NCBI RefSeq assembly: GCF_003219815.1
Contig: NZ_QJVD01000024.1
Location: forward strand, 1-64,000
Length of the DNA: 64,000 nt
Source of the DNA: Arthrobacter livingstonensis
GTDB lineage: Bacteria > Actinomycetota > Actinomycetes > Actinomycetales > Micrococcaceae
Direction of reading: 5' to 3'
Position 1 is the first letter of the stretch; the number at the start of each line of letters is the position of its first letter. Shown piece by piece: positions 46,331-54,514 of this stretch. Under the pieces are notes generated by a model. The model worked only from the letters and a program-made list of their open reading frames with translations. It was not told the DNA's origin and ran no database searches. A program made the translations under genes and the position numbers.

Positions 46331-46690
46331 ATGAGTCTGGCGACAAATCACGAAGGCGCCGTACGGCCTGAGGACCTGAGCCGATACTTCATCGAACGGG
46401 CGAACGTCGGTGATATCGAAGGACTGGTGGCCCTCTACGAACCCGGCGCGGTGCTGGTTACCGGGGCCGGTCGGAAAGCAATAGGTCACCGCGCTATTCG
46501 TCAGTTCTATGAAGAGTTACTCGCCAACCGGCCCACGTTCGCTCCTGGTGAGCAACTCCCTGCCGTGCGCAACGGCGAACTTGCTTTGACGTCCACACGT
46601 ATCCCGAACGGCGCCACCGCGGAAGTCGCGCGCCGTCAACCGGACGGCACGTGGCTATGGGTGATCGACCAGCCCCATATCCTGGGCTGA
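46331..46690 (+). CDS. NTF2-like / SnoaL-type small protein
   Basis: 119 residues with the cone-fold pattern of NTF2-like proteins: LSRYFIERANVGDIEGLVALYEPGAVLV at the start, IGHRAIRQFYEELLAN and the closing WLWVIDQPHILG. Such proteins act as isomerases or ligand binders, often on ketones or polyketides. ATG at 46331 has a weak upstream site. No partner nearby. Confidence 0.8.
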   Translation: MSLATNHEGAVRPEDLSRYFIERANVGDIEGLVALYEPGAVLVTGAGRKAIGHRAIRQFYEELLANRPTFAPGEQLPAVRNGELALTSTRIPNGATAEVARRQPDGTWLWVIDQPHILG

Positions 46691-46882
46691 AGCGCCCATG
46701 GTCAAGCCACGGACCGGGGGGGTACTCGCCTCCGCGTGTCCCTACCGCACGATTTTTTCCGTTCTCTGCGTTGCCCCCGAAGTGACACTGGACGGGGTAC
46801 GGTGCCTGGGTCCCTGTGTCGGGCACGGTTTGGTCCTCTTGTTCCGAAGATCTCTCATAGCGGCGTGTCCTGGAGGGCTGTT

Positions 46883-47182
46883 TTAGAGCAGGTGGCGGTT
46901 GATCCAGCGCAGTATGGGGCCGATGATGGGGCGTTGGTGCCAGTGGTGTTCCATGATTTGTTCACGGCTTTGGCGGGATACCTGCGCCTTCCAGCGTGCT
47001 AGGGGTCTCCGACCCTCGGCCAACCGCTCTCGGGCTCTTCTCCGAAGGTGGATGGTGCAGTTCAGACATACGCCTGCTTCCGGGCGAGACCCGAGACGGA
47101 TGAGCCGTGACTCGGGATACACGGTGCCACAACACCAACACATTTGCTCTTCCGGCTCGCTGCCAGGTTCTTCGGTCGTCAT
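46883..47182 (-). CDS. Small CxxC zinc-binding protein of unknown function
   Basis: 99 residues. Two paired cysteines, CWCCGTVY (about 15-22) and CLNC (about 39-42), form a probable treble-clef or zinc ribbon. The rest is strongly basic (RRRARERLAEGRR and on), suggesting RNA, DNA or protein binding. I do not recognise the family. The ATG has only a weak ribosome binding site. Even so, Cys spacing and codon pattern support a real gene. Confidence 0.6.
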   Translation of the reverse strand: MTTEEPGSEPEEQMCWCCGTVYPESRLIRLGSRPEAGVCLNCTIHLRRRARERLAEGRRPLARWKAQVSRQSREQIMEHHWHQRPIIGPILRWINRHLL

Positions 47183-47318
47183 GGGACATCATCGCACCGG
47201 GTGGGTGTGTTCTGCCAGTCCTGGCGTTTGAGTAGGACCTGGGCAGCCGTGGCCACCTGTTGACGTAGCGTTGGAACCCTGTGTCGCGGCGTCATCTGTC
47301 TTGGTTCTGCGGTCTCGC

Positions 47319-48341
47319 TTATTGATGAGTGGATGGATTGTCCGTCGGGCGTGGGGCCTGTGCTGCGAGTGCTTGCAGCAGTGCGGCGCCTGTCGCGGCG
47401 TCGTCCACGGTGAGAAAGAGGGATCGTCCGTCTTGCCGTGTGACTCGGATACCCATGGTTGGCCGCATGATGATCGTTGTTCGGTCACGGCGGATGCGGA
47501 TGCCCCAACTGCCCGGCACGCCCAGGGATCGGGCATCGATAACCGTCACCGAGTCCACCTCGTGCAGTGCAACGTGGAAGCGTGGCACGCCCAACATGGA
47601 CCGGACACTGAGGCCGTGCGCATCGATGCGCACATGAAAAGCCGCGGTGGCCGCCAGCAGTGCGAGCAGTGCCACAGCGATGGCTGTCAGGAGAGCCGCG
47701 CTGCCTGCTCGATCGCCGAGCGCCCAAGTGAGGCCCGCTTTGAGGGCCATGATCACCGCAGCCGCGGTGATCACCGCCACCGCAGGGATGGGCAGCGACG
47801 TCGTACGCATCCAGGCTGCACGCTCGCCCGGTGCCAAGTCGATTGCACTGGCAGCGGGTGCTGGCATTGGAGGCGAACCCTTTGGCTGTAGGAGCCACCC
47901 GAGCGCAGCGGCCGGGACTGCCGCGGCAAGTCCAGCAAGGAGCAGGTGCCACAGGCGGTTCCCAGCCTCTGTTGCTGTTCCTAGGCTTTGCAGCAGGAGG
48001 GACGTCACGACGACGGTCAGCAAGACGGAGATTGCCAGGGCTTGGGCACCGAAGATCCGGAAGGTGGGGCTGCGATCGCCACGGCGCAGGCTCGGCAGTG
48101 AACTCAGGCCGAAGACTGCGGGCAGCCCGAAGCCGAGCACGATGGTAAGGGCCAGGGGCAGCCACGCAGGTTCCCAGCCGCTCGGCGCGCCCGAACTGTC
48201 CCAGAACGGGGGGATCCGCGCCGGCGCCTGCGGCAACGATGCGAGCTGGACCACCAGCCCGACCGTCGTCACGACGGCTGGTAGGACGATGGTGACCAGC
48301 GCGAACCGTCGCACGGCGGGATCGGGACGTTCATGGCTCAA
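47319..48341 (-). CDS. DUF1648-type membrane protein with TTG start
   Basis: 340 residues with about seven membrane segments (first ~12-32). IPPFWDSSGAPSGW near residue 43 is the DUF1648 sequence signature. The C-terminal ~90 residues are a soluble, PH-like region. The start is TTG at 48341: GGAGG lies six bases upstream and there is no suitable ATG. The gene overlaps the GntR gene by 11 bases, an arrangement seen for YtrA-type regulators with membrane partners. Confidence 0.85.
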   Translation of the reverse strand: MSHERPDPAVRRFALVTIVLPAVVTTVGLVVQLASLPQAPARIPPFWDSSGAPSGWEPAWLPLALTIVLGFGLPAVFGLSSLPSLRRGDRSPTFRIFGAQALAISVLLTVVVTSLLLQSLGTATEAGNRLWHLLLAGLAAAVPAAALGWLLQPKGSPPMPAPAASAIDLAPGERAAWMRTTSLPIPAVAVITAAAVIMALKAGLTWALGDRAGSAALLTAIAVALLALLAATAAFHVRIDAHGLSVRSMLGVPRFHVALHEVDSVTVIDARSLGVPGSWGIRIRRDRTTIIMRPTMGIRVTRQDGRSLFLTVDDAATGAALLQALAAQAPRPTDNPSTHQ

Positions 48342-48687
48342 GGGCGGCCTCCTTCACGAGGGATGCGATCGCATCGGGGGAGAGGCCCAACTCTCGTGCG
48401 GAGCGGGCGAGCGAGAGGATCTCCGAATGCAGGGACGCCAGGGGCTCGGCGGCATCGGTGACCACCGCGCCGCGGCCGCGTCGCATATCGACCAGCCCTT
48501 CCTCACGCAGGTCCTGGTAGGCGTGCAGCACGGTATGCACGTTGATCCCCAGGGATGCCGCCACTTCCCGGGCAGCCGGGAGCCGATCGCCTGGCCGCAA
48601 CCTGCCGGCGGCGGCATCCGTGCGCACCGAAGCCGCCAACTGAGCGAACAGTGTCGCTTCGCTTGAGGGGTCAATACGGAACAGCAT
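48331..48687 (-). CDS. GntR family regulator, YtrA type
   Basis: 118 residues. Winged helix: LFAQLAASVRTDAAAGRLRPG, then LPAAREVAASLGINVHTVLHAY and GRGAVVT. The C-terminal part is short (~45 residues), as in the YtrA subfamily. The regulator probably represses its own operon with the membrane protein downstream. The ATG follows TAGAAT by six bases on the minus strand, so the transcript appears leaderless. Confidence 0.9.
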   Translation of the reverse strand: MLFRIDPSSEATLFAQLAASVRTDAAAGRLRPGDRLPAAREVAASLGINVHTVLHAYQDLREEGLVDMRRGRGAVVTDAAEPLASLHSEILSLARSARELGLSPDAIASLVKEAALEP

Positions 48688-48729
48688 CTGGTTATTCTAT
48701 AACAACTAGAACAGTGCTAGTGTGCGGAT
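48688..48729. promoter_or_regulatory. Divergent leaderless promoters and likely GntR operator
   Basis: The 42 bases between gene starts hold TAGAAT (minus strand, six bases before the GntR ATG), TAGTGT (plus strand, six bases before the ATG at 48730), and the dyad CTAG-N7-CTAG at 48706-48720. A near-palindrome TTATTCTATAA overlaps the first. Binding here would repress both directions. Confidence 0.55.
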
Positions 48730-49341
48730 ATGGGAAATATTCTCGTGTGGGTCACTGGTTCCGGTGTGGTGCAGGGGGTAATCATCGGCGCTACGATGGC
48801 ATTCTTGACGGCAATCCTCATCATGAACGCCGTGGGCAGGCGGATCACAGCGACGGTCAACGGATGGAGTGCCATCCGCGCATGCGGCCAGCCCGGTAAT
48901 GGGATCCTCGTGAGGGCAGCCTGTGCCAAGGCACTGCCCGTCGTGAACGTTTTTGAAGAGGCTGCCTACTGGACGACCACGAAGGATGGCTCCGGGCGGA
49001 CGCTCAGCGGCAGGCATGCCTACGTCCTGCATTTCCCACCTGGGCAACTGCCTCCGAATGACGGTTTCTGGTCACTCACGCCGACCGATGTGGTCGGGTA
49101 CATGGTTACCAGCTCAACTGGACGCCAGAGTGTCGGTGACCGTTCACAATTGGCAAAAAACACCGACGGTTCCATTGATATCCACCTCCAGCCAAAGGCG
49201 CCGGGGCCTCAGAGTGGAAACGAAGACAACTGGCTCTCAACTCCTACCGGTAATTTCAAGCTGATGCTGCGCGCATATTTGCCTGGCGCGGCGATTCTCA
49301 ACGGAGCCTACAGCCTTCCGCCAGTGGTGAGGACGCAGTGA
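48730..49341 (+). CDS. DUF1214 domain protein
   Basis: 203 residues. One N-terminal membrane segment (about 10-32) is followed by a DUF1214 domain: GFWSLTPTDVVGYMV, DGSIDIHLQPKAPG, NWLSTPTGNFKLMLRAYLPG. Usually DUF1254 and DUF1214 form one protein of ~450 residues; here they are two separate genes, this one first. Function unknown, likely periplasm- or membrane-facing. It starts at 48730 from a probable leaderless promoter. Confidence 0.85.
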   Translation: MGNILVWVTGSGVVQGVIIGATMAFLTAILIMNAVGRRITATVNGWSAIRACGQPGNGILVRAACAKALPVVNVFEEAAYWTTTKDGSGRTLSGRHAYVLHFPPGQLPPNDGFWSLTPTDVVGYMVTSSTGRQSVGDRSQLAKNTDGSIDIHLQPKAPGPQSGNEDNWLSTPTGNFKLMLRAYLPGAAILNGAYSLPPVVRTQ

Positions 49342-49342
49342 G

Positions 49343-49999
49343 ATGAACCGTCTGATTTTGAAATACGGATATCCCATCACTGTCGTCATACTGGCTATAT
49401 TCGCTTGGGTCATTTACCGGAAGGTCTCGCACGGATGGAATGACGTGGTTGTCCTCGCCGTAGCGGCGGTCATCGTCTACTTGCTCGCGCTGCCGGCCTT
49501 TCTTTACTTCTGGCCGCGCCTGACGGTCAACGGCTACAAAAGGGCGATCCTCAAGCAGGGGCTGGGCGGGGGACCGATCCCCATCAACACTCTCTACGCC
49601 GTACCCGAGACTGCCGCGCCCTCGGGGGCTGGAGGGAGCCTTATGGCCACCGGGGCCGAGGACCTGCTTTACGTTGGCGGCTGGCTTGAACTGGCGAAGG
49701 GGCCACAAGTCCTGCATGTCCCTGACATGTCCGGCCGGTACTACAGCGTGCAGTTCACCGATCCCGCGCGCAGTTCAAATTTTGCCTATGTTGGAAAACG
49801 CACCACGGGCACGAGGGCCGGTGACTATGTTCTTAACGGACCGGGATGGAAAGGCACCGTCCCGGATGGGACGACACAGATTGCTTCGCCAACGGATTCC
49901 GTGCTCGTCGTCGGGCGTGTCTTCGTCGAGAGCGACGGTGATCTTCACGAAGCGTACGAACTTGCCAAACAAATACACCTCGAACCGCTCGGGCGGTAG
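49343..49999 (+). CDS. DUF1254 domain protein
   Basis: 218 residues. Two membrane segments (about 10-25 and 35-58) then a DUF1254 domain (VHVPDMSGRYYSVQFTDPARS-type block, WKGTVPDG, VLVVGRVFVES). It begins two bases after the DUF1214 gene and completes the split pair. The two probably form a complex. The C-terminus ends soon after LAKQIHLEPLG, as in separated versions of this domain. Confidence 0.85.
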   Translation: MNRLILKYGYPITVVILAIFAWVIYRKVSHGWNDVVVLAVAAVIVYLLALPAFLYFWPRLTVNGYKRAILKQGLGGGPIPINTLYAVPETAAPSGAGGSLMATGAEDLLYVGGWLELAKGPQVLHVPDMSGRYYSVQFTDPARSSNFAYVGKRTTGTRAGDYVLNGPGWKGTVPDGTTQIASPTDSVLVVGRVFVESDGDLHEAYELAKQIHLEPLGR

Positions 50000-50083
50000 C
50001 GGCGGATCGTTCCTTATTGCATCTTGCGACCGCCTCCAAGGGGCTGTCGCGACGCACTCATAGTCAAGAAAAGGAGAACAAAA

Positions 50084-50389
50084 ATGTCTGCGACGCTGAA
50101 GCTGACACACAAAACCATCGGGGTGGAAGTCCGCCGCGGTACTTACGGCGTTTTGGTAGATGGGAAGCCTGTTGGTTCCCTTGAGCTGAACCAGAGCATT
50201 GACATTCCCGTCATCCCCGGGCATCACACCGTGCAAGTGCGTGAGGGCCGAAACACGAGCCGGACCAAGACCTTCGACGTCGTCGACGGTGAAACCGCCA
50301 GCTACCGATGCAGCGGGAAAAGCATCCTGCCGGTTTTCCTCCTCTCCTTCCTCGTGCCCAGCCTGGCACTTTCACTCAAGCGCGAGTAA
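50084..50389 (+). CDS. Small protein with beta-domain and C-terminal membrane segment
   Basis: 101 residues. The first 75 residues form a beta-rich PEGA-like pattern (VEVRRGTYGVLVDGKPVG, HHTVQVREGRNTSRTK), then one hydrophobic segment (ILPVFLLSFLVPSLALSL) ends the protein: a tail-anchored membrane protein. AAGGAGAAC precedes the ATG. No known function. Confidence 0.7.
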   Translation: MSATLKLTHKTIGVEVRRGTYGVLVDGKPVGSLELNQSIDIPVIPGHHTVQVREGRNTSRTKTFDVVDGETASYRCSGKSILPVFLLSFLVPSLALSLKRE

Positions 50390-50484
50390 GCGAAGCATGC
50401 CAAAAAGAGGCAGGAGTGCTCGGTTGAGCGGCGGAAGCGGGTTTCAGGATTAGAATTTGGATAACGATTTACGGAGAAACTTAG

Positions 50485-50889
50485 GTGGCAACAGTCAGCG
50501 TCCGGTACATCGTCCACGACGTGGACGCCGCCATCGCGTTCTACTGCCGGCATCTCGGTTTTCACGAAGTGATGCACCCCGCTCCGGCTTTCGCCATGCT
50601 CGCAAGGGGTGACCTGCGCCTTGTGCTGAGCGCACCCGGAAGCGGGCCCGGAGGGGGTCAGTCCATGCCCGATGGCACAATCCCAGTGCCGGGTGGATGG
50701 AATCGCTTCTCCATCGAGGTCTCCGACATTGCGGCAACCGTAGAGGCGCTGCGCGCAGCCGGAACCCACTTTCGCAACGAAATCGTGACCGGCATAGACG
50801 GCAAGCAGGTTCTGCTCGACGACCCGTCGGGCAACCCCGTGGAACTGTTCGAGCCCATCCTCGCCGAAGCCCACCTTGACGGCACATGA
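50485..50889 (+). CDS. VOC (glyoxalase/bleomycin-resistance) family protein
   Basis: 134 residues from a GTG start. The two VOC modules are plain: VRYIVHDVDAAIAFYCRHLGF and VLLDDPSGNPVELFEP, the last with the metal-ligand Glu. Possible roles include dioxygenase, isomerase or drug binding. Second VOC gene in the window; single gene. Confidence 0.88.
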   Translation: MATVSVRYIVHDVDAAIAFYCRHLGFHEVMHPAPAFAMLARGDLRLVLSAPGSGPGGGQSMPDGTIPVPGGWNRFSIEVSDIAATVEALRAAGTHFRNEIVTGIDGKQVLLDDPSGNPVELFEPILAEAHLDGT

Positions 50890-51012
50890 ACAATTGTGGG
50901 GCATCTAAAACTGCCCGCGGTGCTGCGTCGGAGTGAATCCGGCGGTGAATGGTTTAGCCAACGGTTCCGCGGATACCGAGCAACGAAAGGAACCATTCGG
51001 TAAGCGGAACAT

Positions 51013-51474
51013 TTACCGAGGGGTGAAGGTGAAGAATGTGACCGGGGAGGCCACAGCCCCCTGGGCCCGGTAGAAGTCGAGAGCGTGCGTGTCTTCATTG
51101 TTTGCTGCGACGAACACTTCGCGGATGCCTGCCGCCGCGGTACAGTCGCGCAGTTCGTGAATCAGCAGACTTCCGACGCCACGCCTCTGGTATTCCAGAC
51201 GAACCGCGAGGTCGTAGATGAAGACTACCGAGGAGGAGGATCGAGTCATCGGCAGCGTATGAGCTGTGAGGCCTCCGACAATGTCGGAGCCGATGAACGC
51301 TATGAAGGCCCAGAACGAATCTCGGTCCAGGAGCCGGTCGAGATAGTCGTCAGTGAGCGGTCCAACGTCCTCTTCCGTGGCACCCTCTTCGAAGATGTCC
51401 ACCATCATCGTGAACAGCTCGCGCGCTGCCGTCAGATCGCCTCGGCCGAGCCGTCTAATCCTGAGATCTTTCAC
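51013..51474 (-). CDS. GNAT acetyltransferase, AAC(3)-I-like
   Basis: 153 residues from the GTG at 51474. Features like those of aminoglycoside 3-N-acetyltransferase I: DYLDRLLDRDSFWAFIAF, VVFIYDLAV, and the acetyl-CoA loop RRGVGSLLI (RxxGxG). The frame opens much further upstream, but that part has no ribosome binding site and odd composition. It may confer aminoglycoside resistance or acetylate another amine; the AAC(3)-I likeness is by eye only. Confidence 0.8.
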   Translation of the reverse strand: MKDLRIRRLGRGDLTAARELFTMMVDIFEEGATEEDVGPLTDDYLDRLLDRDSFWAFIAFIGSDIVGGLTAHTLPMTRSSSSVVFIYDLAVRLEYQRRGVGSLLIHELRDCTAAAGIREVFVAANNEDTHALDFYRAQGAVASPVTFFTFTPR

Positions 51475-51661
51475 TGTACAAACATTCCACACGCGACTTG
51501 CGCGGACAACGCTCACAGTAGAAATAACTTGGACTCGAATATCCACCATGGATTCTGCCCGCAAGCCGAACGCCCTGTGGGAATTGGTGGACCCGCTGTG
51601 TGCTGGCTCGCGGTTAGCGCGTGGATCGCTTCTGCATTTTTGGCGCCCGCCCCGGAGCAAA

Positions 51662-51688
51662 TGTCACACCCGCGTGTTGGTCGGTGTC
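51662..51688 (+). promoter_or_regulatory. ECF41-type promoter
   Basis: TGTCACA at 51662-51668, exactly 16 bases, then TGTC at 51685-51688. The published ECF41 pattern is TGTCACA-N16-CGTC, so ten or eleven positions match with a single C/T change. It lies 44 bases upstream of the CMD gene next to the ECF41 sigma gene. Confidence 0.75.
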
Positions 51689-51731
51689 TTTATGTTGAAG
51701 GACTCGACCCATCCACGACATTGGAGTAGAC

Positions 51732-52322
51732 ATGACCAACGAGATGCGTATCCCCGCGACTAAGATCACCGGCGTGTACGGAACGATCATGAAGTTCGCA
51801 GCCCGCAAGATGGTGGGCCACGTACCAGAATCTATCGGCGTGCTATGGCACAACCAGGCCGTCATGAAGGGCACCATGGGGTTCGGGCGCAAAGTCGATG
51901 GTTGGCGCGAGCTTAAACCAGACCTCGCCTCGTACGCGGCCATGGCATCAGCTGCCACGATCGGCTGCAGCTTCTGTCTCGACATTAATTACTTCATGGC
52001 GCACAATCGCGGACTTGACGAGACAAAGGTCCGCGAAGTGCCCCGCTGGCGGGAGTCAAACATTTTCACGGTGCTAGAGCGCCAGGTCATGGAGTACGCG
52101 GAGGCGGCGAGCCAAACGCCGCCGGCAGTTACGGATGAGCTGTCAGCGGCGCTCCTCGGCGAACTCGGGCCTGCGGCCCTCGTCGAGCTCGCGGCCCGCG
52201 TGGCCGCCATGAACATGACGGCTCGCATGAACGTCGCGCTCGGCATCCACTCCGAGGAGTTCGCCGCCGCGTGTGGCCTGCCCCCGTTGGCCGTGCCGTC
52301 GGCCGGCTCGGCCGCCGAGTAG
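51732..52322 (+). CDS. Carboxymuconolactone decarboxylase/AhpD-type protein, ECF41 partner
   Basis: 196 residues. AhpD signature ATIGCSFCLDINYFMAHN with CxxC. GGAG lies well spaced before the ATG. It ends three bases before the sigma-factor gene. ECF41 sigma factors are typically encoded beside a carboxymuconolactone decarboxylase, oxidoreductase or epimerase gene that they control, and this is such a pair. Likely role is peroxide or thiol-linked redox chemistry; substrate unknown. Confidence 0.9.
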   Translation: MTNEMRIPATKITGVYGTIMKFAARKMVGHVPESIGVLWHNQAVMKGTMGFGRKVDGWRELKPDLASYAAMASAATIGCSFCLDINYFMAHNRGLDETKVREVPRWRESNIFTVLERQVMEYAEAASQTPPAVTDELSAALLGELGPAALVELAARVAAMNMTARMNVALGIHSEEFAAACGLPPLAVPSAGSAAE

Positions 52323-52325
52323 GCT

Positions 52326-53225
52326 ATGGGAATGAGCCGCGCCGCGCGTCCCGATGACGATCCGTTCGTCATCCACCGGAGCTTGTTATTCACCGTTGCC
52401 TACGAACTCCTCGGCTCGGCCGCCGACGCCGAGGATGTGCTGCAAGAGTCCTGGCTCCGGTGGGTGTCGGTCGACCCGGCCGTGATCCGGGAGCCGCGGG
52501 CTTACCTCGTTCGCATCGTCACGAGGCAGGCACTCAACTACCTCCGCACCGTCTCGCGGCGACGAGAGGAATACGTGGGGGAGTGGCTTCCCGAACCGCT
52601 CCTGACCAGTCCTGACGTCGCGGAGGACGCCGAGCTCGCGGAGAGCATCTCCATCGCCATGCTCTCCGTGCTTGAGACACTCACCCCGACTGAACGCGCC
52701 GTCTTCGTCCTGCGCGAGGTGTTCGAGGTGCCCTACGAAGAAATCGCGGATGCCGTCGGGAAAACCCCGGCGGCCGTGCGGCAGATCAAACACCGCGCCA
52801 AGGATCACGTCTCGGCGCGGCGGCCGAGAATACGTGTAGTCGGCGCCGAACACAAAAACGTCGTCGACCGGTTCGTGGCCGCGCTGAACACGGGCAATCT
52901 TCAGGGCCTCATGGACTTGCTCGCCCCCGACGTCGTCTCGATTGCCGACAGCGGCGGAAATGTACCAGGGGCAGCTCGTCGCCCTATCATCGGCGCAGAT
53001 CGACTCGCGCGCTTTCTCGTCGGAGGCATCTCCAAAGCGGCAGGCGAATTCGTGGCTTCCGCGGTTTGGATAAACGGTCGGCCCGGGATTCGACTTGAGT
53101 TGAAGGGGCACCTCGTTGCCATTACGAGCCTCACCGTGGAGAACGGACAAATTACACGGGTCTACTCAATCGCCAATCCCGACAAGCTCAGCGGAATCAA
53201 CCAAGAAACCGCCCTCAGCCGATGA
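52326..53225 (+). CDS. sigJ: ECF41-family sigma factor with SnoaL-like C-terminal domain
   Basis: 299 residues. Sigma region 2 spans about 15-80, region 4 about 110-165 (LTPTERAVFVLREVFEVPYEEIADAV), and a fused SnoaL-like domain covers 175-299. Three ECF41 hallmarks are present: WLPEP in the linker (87-91), a DGGGK-like DSGGNV (208-213) and NPDK near the end (284-287). ECF41 proteins lack an anti-sigma factor; the C-terminal domain itself modulates activity. An alternative ATG lies at 52332. The symbol follows the M. tuberculosis member of this group. A large hairpin follows the gene at 53271. Confidence 0.92.
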   Translation: MGMSRAARPDDDPFVIHRSLLFTVAYELLGSAADAEDVLQESWLRWVSVDPAVIREPRAYLVRIVTRQALNYLRTVSRRREEYVGEWLPEPLLTSPDVAEDAELAESISIAMLSVLETLTPTERAVFVLREVFEVPYEEIADAVGKTPAAVRQIKHRAKDHVSARRPRIRVVGAEHKNVVDRFVAALNTGNLQGLMDLLAPDVVSIADSGGNVPGAARRPIIGADRLARFLVGGISKAAGEFVASAVWINGRPGIRLELKGHLVAITSLTVENGQITRVYSIANPDKLSGINQETALSR

Positions 53226-53270
53226 CGGCGTTGCAGACTGGTGGGGCGCGGCGATTGCCACGTCCCAGCA

Positions 53271-53309
53271 CAGCCATTCGACGCCGTCCGGCTTGGCGTC
53301 GAATGGCTG
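53271..53309 (+). terminator. 15-bp perfect hairpin after the sigma gene
   Basis: CAGCCATTCGACGCC pairs perfectly with GGCGTCGAATGGCTG across a 9-base loop. It begins 46 bases after the sigma-factor stop. No T-tract. Probably a terminator or an inverted repeat left by an element. Confidence 0.55.
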
Positions 53310-53739
53310 GAAGGCGGATCCGTTACGCTTCATCGAATCCGAATGGATGTTGACGCCGCAGTCGCACTGGTTCGCGCAGAATCCGGTTATCCCGACGCCC
53401 AGGAATGGGCGGACTATTTTATACGAGCCGAAGCCAGCGACGCCGAGGCAGTGGCCACCCTCAGCACTCGCGAGAGGCGCGCCGCTTGAGGAACCGTGAG
53501 TGGGAATTCTGCCGCTGGGAGACGTCTGGTCCCCGGTGCGGAATAGGGGGCCTCGCCAGGCCAGCGGCATGCGATACAGTCATTGGCCTCAGCCGCTGGT
53601 CATCGACCCGTTCACCATCATTGACGGCACGCCGCACCCCGGCCGGTTCGCTTTGCCGAGCCGCCACCAATCCGCTGTCGACGCCGACACACATACGGGC
53701 TATCCCGCCAACACGAACTGGAGGCGCGCCCGGGTGGTG
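53310..53739. other. Degenerate stretch between the sigma gene and recombinase remnant
   Basis: A small frame around 53343-53490 (MDVDAAVALVRAESGYPDAQ onward) has coding-like bias and could be the tail of a lost gene. It has no ribosome binding site I trust. Nothing else is supportable. Confidence 0.4.
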
Positions 53740-53982
53740 TGCCGCTTATGTGGAATTCCACATAACGGCCATACCACCGCCATGAACCTCCTGCACGCTG
53801 GAGTCGACATCACCGTCATCGCCCTGTGGCTTGGCCACGAGCAAACCTCCACAACCGACATCTACCTCCACGCCGACATGGCAACAAAAAATGCCGCACT
53901 GGAAAAGACCAGACCACCAGAAGTCATTCCCGGCAACTACATCCCAGGACCCGACATCCTCACCTGGCTCGCAGGCCTCTAA
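53740..53982 (+). pseudogene. C-terminal remnant of a tyrosine recombinase
   Basis: GHTTAMNLLHAGVDITVIAL, WLGHEQTSTTDIYLHADM and a proline-rich end match the last ~75 residues of a tyrosine recombinase carried by some actinobacterial insertion elements. The residue before HTTAM should be Arg (RHTTAM) but is Gly here. The catalytic Tyr is in TDIYLHAD. The N-terminal three quarters of the protein is missing; upstream sequence in this frame is unrelated. Confidence 0.75.
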
Positions 53983-54064
53983 TTATGCCGACAAGGCTCC
54001 GAGTGAACCGGCCCCAACCAAGACAAACAACCACAATGTCGGCATAACCCAAACATCGGCATAA
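53983..54064. repeat. Element terminus with repeats of TTATGCCGACA
   Basis: TTATGCCGACA (53983-53993) has its inverse TGTCGGCATAA at 54037-54047 and a near-copy ACATCGGCATAA at 54053-54064. They directly follow the recombinase remnant, as expected for recombination core sites at the end of such an element. Confidence 0.6.
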
Positions 54065-54067
54065 GCG

Positions 54068-54190
54068 ATCAATGGCCGGCTGGAACACCTCCGAGGATCC
54101 GCCCTCGGCTTCCGCAATCTCACCAACTATGTCGCCAGATCACTGCTCGAATCTGGCGGATTCAGACCGAAACTACACCCTGAATTCTGA
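54068..54190 (+). pseudogene. C-terminal fragment of a transposase
   Basis: INGRLEHLRGSALGFRNLTN through to FRPKLHPEF and a stop match the conserved C-terminal tail of a transposase group common in actinobacteria (I think ISL3-like). Only about 40 residues remain. The fragment abuts the recombinase element terminus, so one element probably inserted into the other. Confidence 0.6.
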
Positions 54191-54514
54191 AGAGCCCCTC
54201 TACCACGTGAGTGGAAACGTTAAATTTGAGCAACTTTCCTTCCTTGCGATTGAACGCACGGCCAAGCTGAAGAACAACCCGGTCGTAGAAGCATCCATAG
54301 CCGTCGTCGCTACCTTGATCTCGGCATCGAGTTCAATGAGAAGCGGCCATATGGTCGTGAAAACAACCGTTGCCTAGCGGAAGGCAGACCCGCAATGGTA
54401 GGGAAGTTCAAGTCGAAACTTGCCTCATAGTTGTACCTGAGTCCTTCGGCAAGGCCTGCCAAGCTTATAAGAGGCGTAGGGGTCTGCCTGTCGAGACCAA
54501 GGGGTGTCTGAGCG
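54191..54514. other. About 320 bases without a gene
   Basis: No supported gene. Lower GC than the surroundings in part. It is the 3' flank of the uronate operon on the minus strand; I see no obvious terminator. Confidence 0.45.
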
